Shown piece by piece: positions 41,306 to 50,348 of a stretch of DNA of 64,000 nt. Both the position numbers and the translations under genes were made by a program. The notes beneath the pieces were generated by a model. It was given only the letters and a program-made list of their open reading frames with translations, did not search any database and was not told the origin of the DNA. The stretch is from JBEVJK01 sp963791325 (GTDB taxonomy: Bacteria > Pseudomonadota > Alphaproteobacteria > Rhizobiales > Rhizobiaceae): positions 78,793 through 142,792 of the forward strand of contig CAWBRU010000010.1 in the NCBI GenBank assembly GCA_963791325.1, in the 5' to 3' direction. Every line of letters begins with the position of its first letter. The first letter of the stretch is position 1.

Positions 41306-42926
41306 TCAGCCGTCGCGGCCGGCATAGCTGAAATAGGCGAAGTCCGCAGGCAGTCCGACACCGCTGGTGTCGAACGCCGCCATGCCGATGAAGGCGCCTG
41401 TGAAGGAGCCGTGCTCGCCGCGGCCACCTTCGTCCGAGATCACGCTGGCGTCAAGAATCTGGTCCGACCAGATTCCAGCCTTTTCCCGTGTTGGCGGAAA
41501 ACTGCAAGGCCGGCCCGTCGACCTCGGCCGCCAATTCCACGGTCGTGCCGCCATGTGCCACTGCGTGCCGTTCGACGCGCGGAAAGCTCAGCCGGCCGTC
41601 CGGCCAATCTCCGGGACAGCTCAAGATGGTCAGCACCGTGCCCACCAATTCCTCGAAGGTGAGGCCAGAAAATGGAACTTGTGCCGATTGTAGTAGTGGA
41701 TCAGGCCCGCCGCCTGCTGGATGTTTACGGGGCTGAAGCGCAGCCCTGTTTCGGCACGGAAGGAAAAATGCTGCTGGCGGCGCGCCACGAGAGCCTGGTC
41801 ATACCAGCTGCCCAGCGACTCCCGGCCGAACAGGCGCAAGCAGCCGGGCATTTCTGTCATCGAGAAAAGCCGCTCGGGATAGGGCGTGCGCAGCCATTGG
41901 AAGTCAGCCGGCAGGCCTTTCAGCGGCTCGAAGGTGTAGCGCAGCTCGGCCGGCTCGGGGTCCGGCTCGATCGGGCTCGGCGCGGGCACGTCGACGGCCG
42001 GCACCGGCCCGCCGCGCGTCGAGCCGCAGCCAGCCGTCGGGATCCCAGCGGCATTTCTGCAGCGCAGTTTCGCGGCCGAGCGGCGAGCGCCTGAGGCCGG
42101 GCAGCGGCCGCGAGCAGAGATGGGTGTGGTAGACCTCGCCATGCGGCGTCTCGACCAGCTGGCCGTGGCCGGCCCGCTGCAGCCGCGCCTCCGGCGCATC
42201 CTTGGCGGTGATGAGATGCACGTCCGGATGCAGCTCGTAGGGCCCGTCGATGCTCCGCGCGCGTGCCATGGTGACTGCGTGATCATAGCCGGTGCCGCCT
42301 TCGGCCGTCGTCAGATAGTAGAAGCCATCGCGCTTGAAGAGATGAGGGCCCTCGACGAGGCCATGGGGGCTGCCGGCAAAGACGTTCTTTGCCGGGCCGA
42401 CGAGGCGCTGCGTTGCCGGGTCGTATTGCTGGAGCAGGATGCCGGCGAAGGAGGGGTGCTTCGGGTTGCCACCGACCCCGCTCGAGACGTGGTTCCAGAG
42501 CATGTTGAGGAACCATTTGCGGCCGTCATCGTCGTGAAACAGCGACGGATCGAAGCCCGACGAGTTGACATAGGCCGGGTCCGACCATGGACCTTCGATG
42601 GCCGGTGCGGTGACGATGTAGTTGTGCACGTCCTTGAAGTTGCCGTCGAGCCGCTTGACGTCGGAATAGACCAGCCAGAACAGGCCGTCGGCAAAGGACA
42701 GGCAAGGCGCCCACACCCCGCCGGAATCGGGATTGCCGCGCATGTCGAGCTGGCTGGCGCGATCGAGCGGCCGCTTGATCAGGCGCCAATTGACCAGGTC
42801 GCGCGAGTGGTGGATCTGGACTCCGGGATACCACTCGAAGGTCGAGGTGGCGATGTAATAGTCATCGCCGGCGCGGCAGATCGACGGATCCGGATTGAAG
42901 CCGCGGAGGATCGGGTTGCGGATCAT
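41306..42926 (-). pseudogene. Glycoside hydrolase family 43 (beta-xylosidase type), frameshifted
   Basis: The N-terminal five-bladed propeller is intact: NPILRGFNPDPSICRAGDDY carries the base aspartate, SSGFDPSLFHDDDGRKWF the second aspartate and GLVEGPHLFKRDGFYYL the acid glutamate. The C-terminal concanavalin-like domain (YTFEPLKGLPADFQWLR, FSPVNIQQAAGLIHYYN, LTILSCPGDWPDGRL, LDASVISDEGGRGEHGSFTG) is spread over three frames. Breaks lie near 42011-42018 (one extra base), 41660 (one missing or two extra) and 41456-41461 (one extra). The enzyme would release xylose or arabinose from oligosaccharides. No signal peptide is seen, so it acts on imported substrate. Confidence 0.85.
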
Positions 42927-42933
42927 TCGACGG

Positions 42934-43986
42934 CTACTTCTTGGCGCGCTCGGGGCCTTTCCGCTCCGCCGATGCGGCCCACAGATTGATGTCGGCCTCG
43001 CGGGCATAGCGGTCGATCTCGTCGAGCTCGGCTTGGCTGAACTCCAGTCCGGCCAGCGCCCCGACGCAATCCTCGACCTGCTCGGGCCGGCTGGCGCCGA
43101 TCAGCGCCGAGGTAACGCGGCCGCCGCGCAGCACCCAGGCAAGCGCCATTTGGGCCAAGGTCTGCCCGCGCCGCTCGGCGATCTCATTGAGCGCCTTGAT
43201 GTTGGCCAATGTGCGCGAATTGAGAAAATCCGGATTGAGCGACTTGCCTTGCGCGGCGCGGGCATCGGCGGGAATGCCGCCGAGATACTTCGAGGTCAGC
43301 ATTCCCTGCGCCAGCGGCGAGAACACGATCGAGCCGATCCCCAGCTCGTCCAGCGTGTCGAGCAATGCGTCGTCTTCGACCCAGCGGTTGATCATCGAGT
43401 AGCTGGGCTGATGGATCAGGCAGGGGGTGCCGAGGCGGCCGAGGATGGCTGCGGCCTCGCGGGTGCGCTGGGCATTGTAGGAGGAGATGCCGGCATAGAG
43501 CGCCTTGCCGGAGCGGACCGCCTGATCGAGCGCGCCCATCGTCTCTTCCAACGGCGTTTCGGGATCGAAACGATGCGAATAGAAGATATCGACATAGTCG
43601 ATGCCCATACGCATCAGGCTTTGGTCGAGGCTGGAGAGCAGCGACTTGCGGCTCCCCCATTCGCCGTAAGGTCCGGGCCACATCAGATAGCCGGCCTTGG
43701 TCGACACCACGAGCTCGTCGCGCAAGCCGCGAAAGTCGGTGCGCAGGATCTTGCCGAACGCCGCCTCGGATGCGCCGGGCGCCGGGCCGTAATTGTTGGC
43801 GAGATCGAAATGGGTGATGCCGAGGTCGAGAGCCTTGCAGCAGATCGCGCGCTTGGTCTGATGCGGCGTGTCGTCGCCGAAATTGTGCCACAGCCCGAGC
43901 GAGATCGCCGGCAGCTTGAGGCCGGATCGGCCGCAGCGATTGTAGATCATGGTATCGTAGCGGTTGTCGGCTGGCTGCCAGCGCAT
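42934..43986 (-). CDS. Aldo/keto reductase, L-glyceraldehyde-3-phosphate reductase type
   Basis: A 350-residue NADPH-dependent AKR. The catalytic tetrad residues are seen in ITHFDLANNYGPAPGASE (Asp and Tyr), VVSTKAGYLMWPGPYGEWGS (Lys) and VDIFYSHRFDPETPLEETM (His). The C-terminal cofactor region is TSALIGASRPEQVEDCVGAL. Closest recalled relatives are the YghZ/GpR group, active on L-glyceraldehyde 3-phosphate and various sugars. GGGGAGAGTGAGG precedes the ATG. It sits between the GH43 gene and a Gfo/Idh/MocA gene in the sugar operon. Confidence 0.92.
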   Translation of the reverse strand: MRWQPADNRYDTMIYNRCGRSGLKLPAISLGLWHNFGDDTPHQTKRAICCKALDLGITHFDLANNYGPAPGASEAAFGKILRTDFRGLRDELVVSTKAGYLMWPGPYGEWGSRKSLLSSLDQSLMRMGIDYVDIFYSHRFDPETPLEETMGALDQAVRSGKALYAGISSYNAQRTREAAAILGRLGTPCLIHQPSYSMINRWVEDDALLDTLDELGIGSIVFSPLAQGMLTSKYLGGIPADARAAQGKSLNPDFLNSRTLANIKALNEIAERRGQTLAQMALAWVLRGGRVTSALIGASRPEQVEDCVGALAGLEFSQAELDEIDRYAREADINLWAASAERKGPERAKK

Positions 43987-44039
43987 GCCTCACTCTCCCC
44001 GAGGATCTGTGCGAGCAACCTCGGCCGCTCGCCGGTGTT

Positions 44040-45189
44040 CTAGCTTCGCCGCGTCCGCGCAAGCAGGCCGCGGGCATCCTTGACGCCGAGCGCCGCCGGG
44101 CGCTCGCAAGTGGTCCGCATGTCGACGAACTTGCCCGTCTCTCCGGAGCGCAGAATGCCGGTCATCACATCGACGGTATGCAGCGCCAGGTCGAGCGAGC
44201 AGCGGTGGGGCCGCTCCTGCAGAATGCGCCATCGCCATATCGGCCAGCCCCGCCGTGCGGTAGTTGGCCATGGCGCCGTGCTTGTGCTGCTGGTTGGGCA
44301 CGCCGAACGGATGATCCCAGCGCGGCACCTTCTTCACCGGCTTGCCTTTCTGCGAGAAGCGCACCTGCCGCCGAAGAAATTGGGGTCGGGAACATGGATC
44401 GTGCCCTCTTCGCCGTAGAGCTCCATCGGCGCATGGCCGTGGTCCCAGACGTCCCAGCTCGCATTGAAGGTGATGGCGGCCTCGTTCTCGAACTCGATCA
44501 GGGCAAGCACGGTGGTCGGCGTGTTCACCGGAATGCGCTCGCCGGCCCGCGGCTTGGAGCTGATCGTGCGCTCCTTTGCCGGGATGGTGGCGAGTGCGGC
44601 GACCCGTTTTACCGGTCCGACCAGCTGGATCAGATTGGCGATGTAGTACGGGCCGAGGTCGAGGATCGGACCGCCGCCCGGCTGAAAGAAGAAATCGGGA
44701 TTGGGATGCCAATGCTCCATGCCGTGGCTCATCACATGGCAGGTGCCGCTGGTGATGCGCCCGAGCTTGCCCTTGTCGATAAGGTCGCGCGCCAGCTGAT
44801 GCGCGCCGCCCAGGAACGTGTCGGGGGCAGAGCCGACCCTCAAGCCGGCTTTCGTCCGCGCGCTTCTTGAGATCGAGCCCTTCGCGCACCGACAGCACGA
44901 ACGGCTTTTCGGAGTAGACGTGCTTGCCGGCGTCGAGGATCTCGCGGGAGACGGAATAGTGCACCGCCGGTACCGTGAGGTTGACGACGATGTCGATGTC
45001 GTCCGCCGTGAGCAGATCCTCCACGGTTTCGGCGCGCAGCTTGTACTGCTTGGCTCTGGCCCGTGCCGCGTCCATGCTGATGTCGGCGCAGGCCCGCATC
45101 TCGATGCCGCGAAACAGCGGCGCCAGGCCGAAATAGGTGGTCGAGATATTGCCGCAGCCGATCACGCCCACGCCAAGTGCGTTTGCCAT
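44040..45189 (-). pseudogene. Second Gfo/Idh/MocA-family oxidoreductase, three frameshifts
   Basis: The pieces join to one ~382-residue enzyme. GVGVIGCGNISTTYFGLAP is the Rossmann motif, VNLTVPAVHYSVSREILDAG and KHVYSEKPFVLSVREGL hold the EKP catalytic lysine, and GGGPILDLGPYYIANLIQLV the second catalytic region. It then continues to DHPFGVPNQQHKHGAMANYR, HRCSLDLALHTVDVMTGIL and the stop at 44040. Breaks: one extra base near 44847, one missing (or two extra) near 44369, one extra near 44232. Conserved sequence on both sides of each break suggests recent change or sequencing error. Substrate unknown. Confidence 0.83.
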
Positions 45190-45200
45190 CTCCGCAGCCC

Positions 45201-45948
45201 CTAATAGCGCTTGGCCGATTCGAGCGAGCGCTTGGCGAAGCGCTCGAAGTCGCTGGGGTTGTCGTGCTCGATCACCAGCCAGCGGGCTTTGCTCTTCGCC
45301 TTTAAGGTCTTGACCAATCCGGCCCAGTCGACGGTGCCATGGCCGACATCGGCCCAGCCATCCTCGTCCGTCCCCTCGCCGGTAGGAGCGATGTCCTTGA
45401 CATGGGCGGCGACGATGCGCTCGCCGTAGCGGTCGATCCATTGGCATCGGATCGGCGCCGCCGCGGATCACCCAGGCAATGTCCATCTCCCAGCCAAGCT
45501 CGGGCGCGGCTGCGAGGATATGGTCCTGCGGCACCGATCCGTCCGCCAGCCGCTTGAACTCGAAATCGTGATTGTGCCAGCCAAAGCCAAGTCCGGCGTC
45601 GCTGACCTTCTTGCCGACCTCACCGAGGCGTTCGCCGAAGCGCTTCCAGCCGGCCGCGTCGCTCGGCCGGGCATCGGCGGCGAGATAGGGACAGGCGACC
45701 AGCTGGACGCCCAGCGTTTCGGCGATGTCGCGCGCCCGGGGAAAATCGTCTTCCAGCAGCTCGAGCGAGAAGTGCCCGCTGGGCATGGCAAGACCGTTTG
45801 CGTCTAGCTCGGCCTTGAGACGGGCCGGGTCGTCGTAGAGGCCGCCAAATCCCTCGACATTGCGGTAGCCGAGGCGTGCGAGCGTCTGCAAGACTTGAGG
45901 CCAGGGTTGAAAATTGCGGGCGCTGTAGAGTTGAAAGGACCAATCCAT
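45201..45948 (-). pseudogene. Second TIM-barrel sugar isomerase/epimerase, one frameshift
   Basis: A ~248-residue TIM barrel with FQLYSARNFQPWPQVLQTLA, FGWHNHDFEFKRLADG and, after a one-base shift near 45443, a continuation WIDRYGERIVAAHVKDIAPT. This is followed by WADVGHGTVDWAGLVKTLKA and WLVIEHDNPSDFERFAKRSL. The His, Glu and Asp residues in these blocks are the usual metal ligands. It lies 11 bp upstream of the second Gfo/Idh/MocA gene, repeating the pairing seen at 40.2 kb. Deleting one base (C on the coding strand) repairs it. Confidence 0.83.
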
Positions 45949-45985
45949 CGTCGTCTTCCGTGTTGCTGGTGCTGAAAATTCGCCT

Positions 45986-47070
45986 TCAGAGCCGGTCGCC
46001 GCTGGCGGCGTCGAACAACGAGGCGCGGGCTGGGTCGAAGCCGATCAGCAAGCGCTCGCTGACCGTGGGCATCTTCTCCGTTTCGAGGCGGAAGGCGAAA
46101 TTCTGCTCGCCGAGCTTGGTCCACACCAGGGTATCCGAACCCATCGGTTCGACGATCTCCACCTCGATCTCGCGGGAGAAGGGCAGCGCGCGGGCGCTCT
46201 CGCCGAAGCCGATATGCTCCGGCCGGACCCCGAGCGTGACCTGGCCGGCCGAAGACGGGCCGCCGCCTTCGGCCTGATAGCGGGCGAGCGGAACCGCGAT
46301 ATCGCCGGCGCGAAGGTCGCGGCGTCACGGTCGACCTCGCCCTCGATGAAGTTCATGCCCGGCGAGCCGATGAAGCCGGCCACAAACCGGTTGACCGGGC
46401 GGTTGTAGATCGCCTGCGGGGCATCGAACTGTTGGATCAGGCCGCCCTTCATCACCGCAATCCGGTCGGCGAGCGTCATCGCCTCGATCTGGTCGTGGGT
46501 GACGTAGATCATCGTGTTGGCCAGCCGCTGGTGCAGCCGCTTGATCTCGACGCGCAGTTCGGAACGCAGCTTGGCATCGAGGTTGGACAAAGGCTCGTCG
46601 AACAGGAACACATCGACATCGCGCACCAAGGCACGGCCGATCGCGACGCGCTGGCGCTGGCCGCCCGAAAGCTGCGACGGCTTGCGGTCGAGCAGCGGCT
46701 CGATCTGCAGGATCTCGGCCGTGCGCGCGATGCGCCGGCCGATCTCTTCGGCCGCCATGCCGGCATTCTTGAGCCCGAACGACAGATTGCCGCGCACCGT
46801 CATTTGCGGATAGAGCGCGTAGGACTGGAACACCATGCCGATGCCGCGGTCTTTCGGCTCCTCCCAGGTGACGTTCTTGCCGCTGATGAAGATCTGTCCG
46901 GCGGTGACGTCGAGCAGCCCGGCGATGCAATTGAGCAGGGTCGACTTGCCGCACCCCGACGGCCCGAGCAGCACCAGGAACTCGCCCTCCGGCACGTCGA
47001 GGTTGAGCGATTTCAGCACTTCGATGTTGCCGAAGTTCAATGAAACGTCCTTGACCAGCACACTCGTCAT
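45986..47070 (-). pseudogene. CUT1 sugar ABC transporter ATPase (UgpC/MsmK type), one frameshift
   Basis: An ABC ATPase of 361 residues when repaired. Walker A is LLGPSGCGKSTLLN, the Q-loop MVFQSYALYP, the signature LSGGQRQRVAIGRAL, Walker B VFLFDEPLSNLDAKL and the H-loop YVTHDQIEAMTLADR. The C-terminal TOBE/MalK-like domain is in another frame after a missing base near 46311-46314, and continues LGVRPEHIGFGESARALPF to AFRLETEKMPTVSERLLIGF. Such ATPases pair with two permeases and a binding protein, all adjacent here. A single missing C (TTCGC for TTCCGC) explains the break. Confidence 0.86.
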
Positions 47071-47075
47071 TGGCG

Positions 47076-47994
47076 TCAGCCCTTCACCGCGCCCGCGGCG
47101 ATGCCGCGCACGAACAGTTTGCCGGAGATGAAATAGATGACCAGCGGGACCAGGCCGGTGAGCAGCGTGGCCGCCATGTTGACGTTGTATTCCTTCACGC
47201 CCTGGACGGAGTTGACGATGTTGTTGAGCTGCACGGTCATCGGGTAGATGTCCGGCCGCGTGTAGACAACCCCGAACAGAAAATCGTTCCAGATGCCGGT
47301 GACCTGCAGGATGATCGCGACGACGAAGATCGGCAGCGACATCGGCAGCATGATCTTCAGATAGATGCCCCAGAATCCGGCGCCGTCGACGCGCGCGGCC
47401 TTGAACAGCTCCTCGGGGATGGAGGCGAAATAGTTGCGGAACAGCAAGGTGAGGATCGGCATGCCGAAGATCGAGTGAACGATGACCAGCCCGGTCAGGG
47501 TGCCGTAGAGGCCGATCTCGCGCAGCAGGATGACGATCGGATAGAGCATGACCTGGTAGGGAATGAAGGCGCCGACGACCAGGATGGTGAAGAAGATCTC
47601 GGCGCCCTTTGAAGCGCCAGTTGGACAGCGCATAGCCGTTCACCGAGGCAATGGCGATCGACAGGATGACCGACGGCACGGTGATCCGCACCGAATTCCA
47701 GAAGCCGCGCGACAGGCCGTCGCAATTCAGCCCGGTGCAGGCATGCGCCCAGGCCTTTATCCAGGGCTCGAAGGTGATTTCCAGCGGCGGCGAGAAGATG
47801 TTGCCGAGGCGGATCTCCGGCATGCCCTTGAGCGAGGTGACGATCATCACGTAGAGCGGCAGCAGGTAATAGAGCGCAATCACCGTCAGCACGCCGTAGA
47901 GCACGATGTTGCGGCGCGACAGGATGCGCCGCGGCCGCGGCCCGTGGGGTTCGGCCACCGCCCGCGGCGGCGCCTGCAAAGCGAGGTCAGCCAC
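47076..47994 (-). pseudogene. Sugar ABC transporter permease (MalG type), one frameshift
   Basis: A ~305-residue inner-membrane permease. A cytoplasmic N-terminus and first helix VLTVIALYYLLPLYVMIVTS lead to VNGYALSNWRFKG. An extra base in an A run at 47608-47610 then shifts the frame to AEIFFTILVVGAFIPYQVML. The EAA loop that docks on the ATPase is EELFKAARVDGAGFWGIYLK. Six helices are visible. The GTG at 47994 overlaps the upstream permease by eight bases. The ATPase follows after five bases. An AAA for AA miscall fits. Confidence 0.86.
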
Positions 47995-48889
47995 GGAAGC
48001 GTCTCCGGCCGAACTCGAGATAGGCCCACGGCACGATGACGATGATCACCGACAGCAGCATCATCGTCGAGGCGGCAAAACCCTGGCCGAGATTTTGGGC
48101 GAAGAACATGTAGTCATAGACATATTTGGCCGGCACCTCGGACGCGATGCCGGGGCCGCCGCTGGTCTGCGCCACGACCAGGTCATAGACCTTGACGATG
48201 CCGGCCGCGATGATCACCAGCGTGGTCACGAATACCGGCCGCATCATCGGGATGACGATGAACAGGTAGGTCTTCCACATCGGGATGCCGTCGACCCGCG
48301 CCGCCTTCCAGATGTCCTCGTCGATGCCGCGCAGTCCGGCCAGCATCAGGCACATCACCAGCCCGGTGCCCTGCCACAGCGCGGCGATGAGGATGCCGTA
48401 GATGACGATCTCGGAGTTGTAGAGCGGGTCGAAGGAAAAGCTGGTCCAGCCGAGGCCGCGCACCACGCTCTGGATGCCGAAATCGGGGTTGAGCAGCCAT
48501 TGCCAGACGAGCCCGGTGACGATGAAGGAGAGTGCGAACGGATAGAGGAAGATGGTGCGGAACGTGTCCTCGAAGCGGATCTTCTGGTCGAGCAGCGCAG
48601 CCAGCAAGAAGCCGATCACCAGCGACAAGATCAGCGACAGGATGCCGTAGATCGCCAGGTTCTCGATCGCGACCAGCCAGCGCGGCGTCACCCACAGCCG
48701 GTGGTACTGGTCGAGGCCGACGAAGGTGAGACGCGGCAGCAGCTTGGAGTTGGTGAAGGAATAGACGATCGTCCAGATCGAGCCGCCGAGGAACACGAAG
48801 GTGGCCGTCAAGATCATCGGGATCGAGGCGATCTTGGCGCTGATGTTGCGAAACAGGGTGCTCGGTCGCCTGGCGGGGGTCTCGCTCAT
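47987..48889 (-). CDS. Sugar ABC transporter permease (MalF type)
   Basis: A 300-residue permease with six to seven helices. The N-terminus ends at ASIPMILTATFVFLGGSIWT (helix 1). The EAA loop is GIDEDIWKAARVDGIPMWKT in the cytoplasm, and QTSGGPGIASEVPAKYVYDY precedes the last helices. This is the CUT1 pattern used for oligosaccharides and polyols. It is intact, unlike its partner permease. A GAAAGG-type ribosome-binding site lies before ATG 48889, 77 bp after the binding-protein gene. Confidence 0.93.
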   Translation of the reverse strand: MSETPARRPSTLFRNISAKIASIPMILTATFVFLGGSIWTIVYSFTNSKLLPRLTFVGLDQYHRLWVTPRWLVAIENLAIYGILSLILSLVIGFLLAALLDQKIRFEDTFRTIFLYPFALSFIVTGLVWQWLLNPDFGIQSVVRGLGWTSFSFDPLYNSEIVIYGILIAALWQGTGLVMCLMLAGLRGIDEDIWKAARVDGIPMWKTYLFIVIPMMRPVFVTTLVIIAAGIVKVYDLVVAQTSGGPGIASEVPAKYVYDYMFFAQNLGQGFAASTMMLLSVIIVIVPWAYLEFGRRRFRG

Positions 48890-48966
48890 CGTCGAACCTT
48901 TCCGGCCGGAGTGGACGGCAGGCCGGCCACCGGTGAGCGGCGGCCGGTCTGCAGCGGCTAGCCGGG

Positions 48967-50199
48967 TCAGTCGGCCGCGGCGATGATGTCGGCGAAGCGC
49001 TTCTGAGCATCCGCCGGCGAGAGGCTGGGATTGGAGAAGAACTCGGAGAACAGGTCTTCCTTCTGCTTCTGGGTGTCCTGCGACAGGAGCTGGTCGGTCC
49101 ACGGGATAACGTTGCCCTTGGCCAGGATATCCAAGCCCTTCTTCATGCAATCATTGGCCGCGTTGAGATCGACGTCGCCGCGCACCGGCAGCGAACCCTT
49201 CTTCAAATTGAAGGCGACCTGGGTCTTGGGATCGAGCAAGGTGCTGGCGAGCACTTCCTGGGCCTTGGCCTTTTCCGGATCCTTGAGCAGCGGGAAGTAG
49301 AAGGCATCGCCGCCGGTGGCGATCATTTCAGTGACGCCGAGCCCGGGCAGGCAGGTGTAGTCCTTGCCGGCGACCTGGTTGGCGACCTGGAATTCCCCCT
49401 GCGCCCAGTCGCCCATGATCTGGCCGCCGGCCTTGCCGGTGATCACCAGATTGGTCGCCTGGTTCCAATCCTGGACATTGGTGTTCTTGGCCATCTTGCG
49501 CGCGTCGTCGGCGGCCTTGAACACCTTGGCGACGTCCGGTCCGCCTGCAACGGCGGCATCCTTGTCGGAATAGACCTTGAGGAAGACGTCCTTGCCGCCC
49601 AGCGCGGCCAACATCACGTCGAACGCGCCGGACGACTGCCAAGGCTGGCCGCCGACAGCGAGCGGGATGATGCCGGCCTTCTCCAGCGCCGGCGCCGCGG
49701 CGACGAACTCGTCCCAGTTCTTCGGCACCGGAACGCCGGCCTTCTGAAAGGCTGCATTGGACAGCCACAGCCATTGCCAGGAGTGGATGTTGACCGGGGC
49801 GCAGTAAATTTTGCCGTCGATGGTGCAGCTGTCGAGCAGGCTCTTGGGCCGGATGACCTCCGTCCACTTCTCCTTGGTGGCAAGATCGGTCAGATCGCGC
49901 ATCAGCCCGGCCTGGACCAGCTCTTCGGCCTGGCGGCCATGATTGAACTGGGTGGCGCCCATCGGATCCCCGCCGGTGATGCGGCTCACCATGATCGGCC
50001 GCGCCGTGCCGCCCGAGCCGGCAATCGCGCCGTCGACCCAGTGATTGCCGGTCGCGTCGAAGGCTTTGGCAAGCTCTGCCACCGCAGCCGCCTCGCCGCC
50101 CGACGTCCACCAATGCGTGACCTCGAGATCGGTGGCGCAGGCCGCGCCCGCCGAGGCAAGCACGGTCGATGCTGCAATAAGCGCCTTGAATGCGGTCAT
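48967..50199 (-). CDS. Sugar ABC transporter substrate-binding protein
   Basis: A 410-residue periplasmic family-1 binding protein. The signal peptide MTAFKALIAASTVLASAGAA is followed by cleavage near ACA and the mature start TDLEVTHWWTSGGEAAAVAE. The hinge regions include IYCAPVNIHSWQWLWLSNAA and GKAGGQIMGDWAQGEF. It resembles binding proteins annotated for glucose, mannose or oligosaccharides, so the ligand is unresolved; the operon's GH43 suggests xylo- or arabino-oligosaccharides. GGGAGG precedes the ATG. It is the first gene after the operator region shared with lacI-type 50349. Confidence 0.93.
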   Translation of the reverse strand: MTAFKALIAASTVLASAGAACATDLEVTHWWTSGGEAAAVAELAKAFDATGNHWVDGAIAGSGGTARPIMVSRITGGDPMGATQFNHGRQAEELVQAGLMRDLTDLATKEKWTEVIRPKSLLDSCTIDGKIYCAPVNIHSWQWLWLSNAAFQKAGVPVPKNWDEFVAAAPALEKAGIIPLAVGGQPWQSSGAFDVMLAALGGKDVFLKVYSDKDAAVAGGPDVAKVFKAADDARKMAKNTNVQDWNQATNLVITGKAGGQIMGDWAQGEFQVANQVAGKDYTCLPGLGVTEMIATGGDAFYFPLLKDPEKAKAQEVLASTLLDPKTQVAFNLKKGSLPVRGDVDLNAANDCMKKGLDILAKGNVIPWTDQLLSQDTQKQKEDLFSEFFSNPSLSPADAQKRFADIIAAAD

Positions 50200-50275
50200 G
50201 GAATCCTCCCGTTGGGCCCGCCGCCCGCTGGCGGCAGGTGTTGAAAAACCCGGTCCGGCCTCCCCTCCGGACGAT

Positions 50276-50289
50276 TGTAATCGATCTAA
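50276..50289. promoter_or_regulatory. LacI-type operator half of a pair (site 1)
   Basis: TGTAATCGATCTAA has one perfect half-site (TGTAATCG) and a degenerate second half. Its centre is 33 bp, about three helical turns, from the better site at 50309-50322, so both face the same side of the DNA. It lies between the divergent binding-protein and repressor genes. Confidence 0.6.
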
Positions 50290-50308
50290 GACCCCGATAG
50301 GGTCGTAA

Positions 50309-50322
50309 TGCAATCGATTACA
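50309..50322. promoter_or_regulatory. LacI-type operator (site 2)
   Basis: TGCAATCGATTACA is a palindrome centred on CG with a single mismatched pair, the standard shape for LacI/GalR-family operators. It is 27 bp before the repressor ATG and 110 bp upstream of the binding-protein ATG. The likely ligand-responsive regulator is the adjacent LacI-family gene, which would control both the transporter operon and itself. Confidence 0.72.
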
Positions 50323-50348
50323 TTTATTTTGACCCGCGAAAAAATGAG

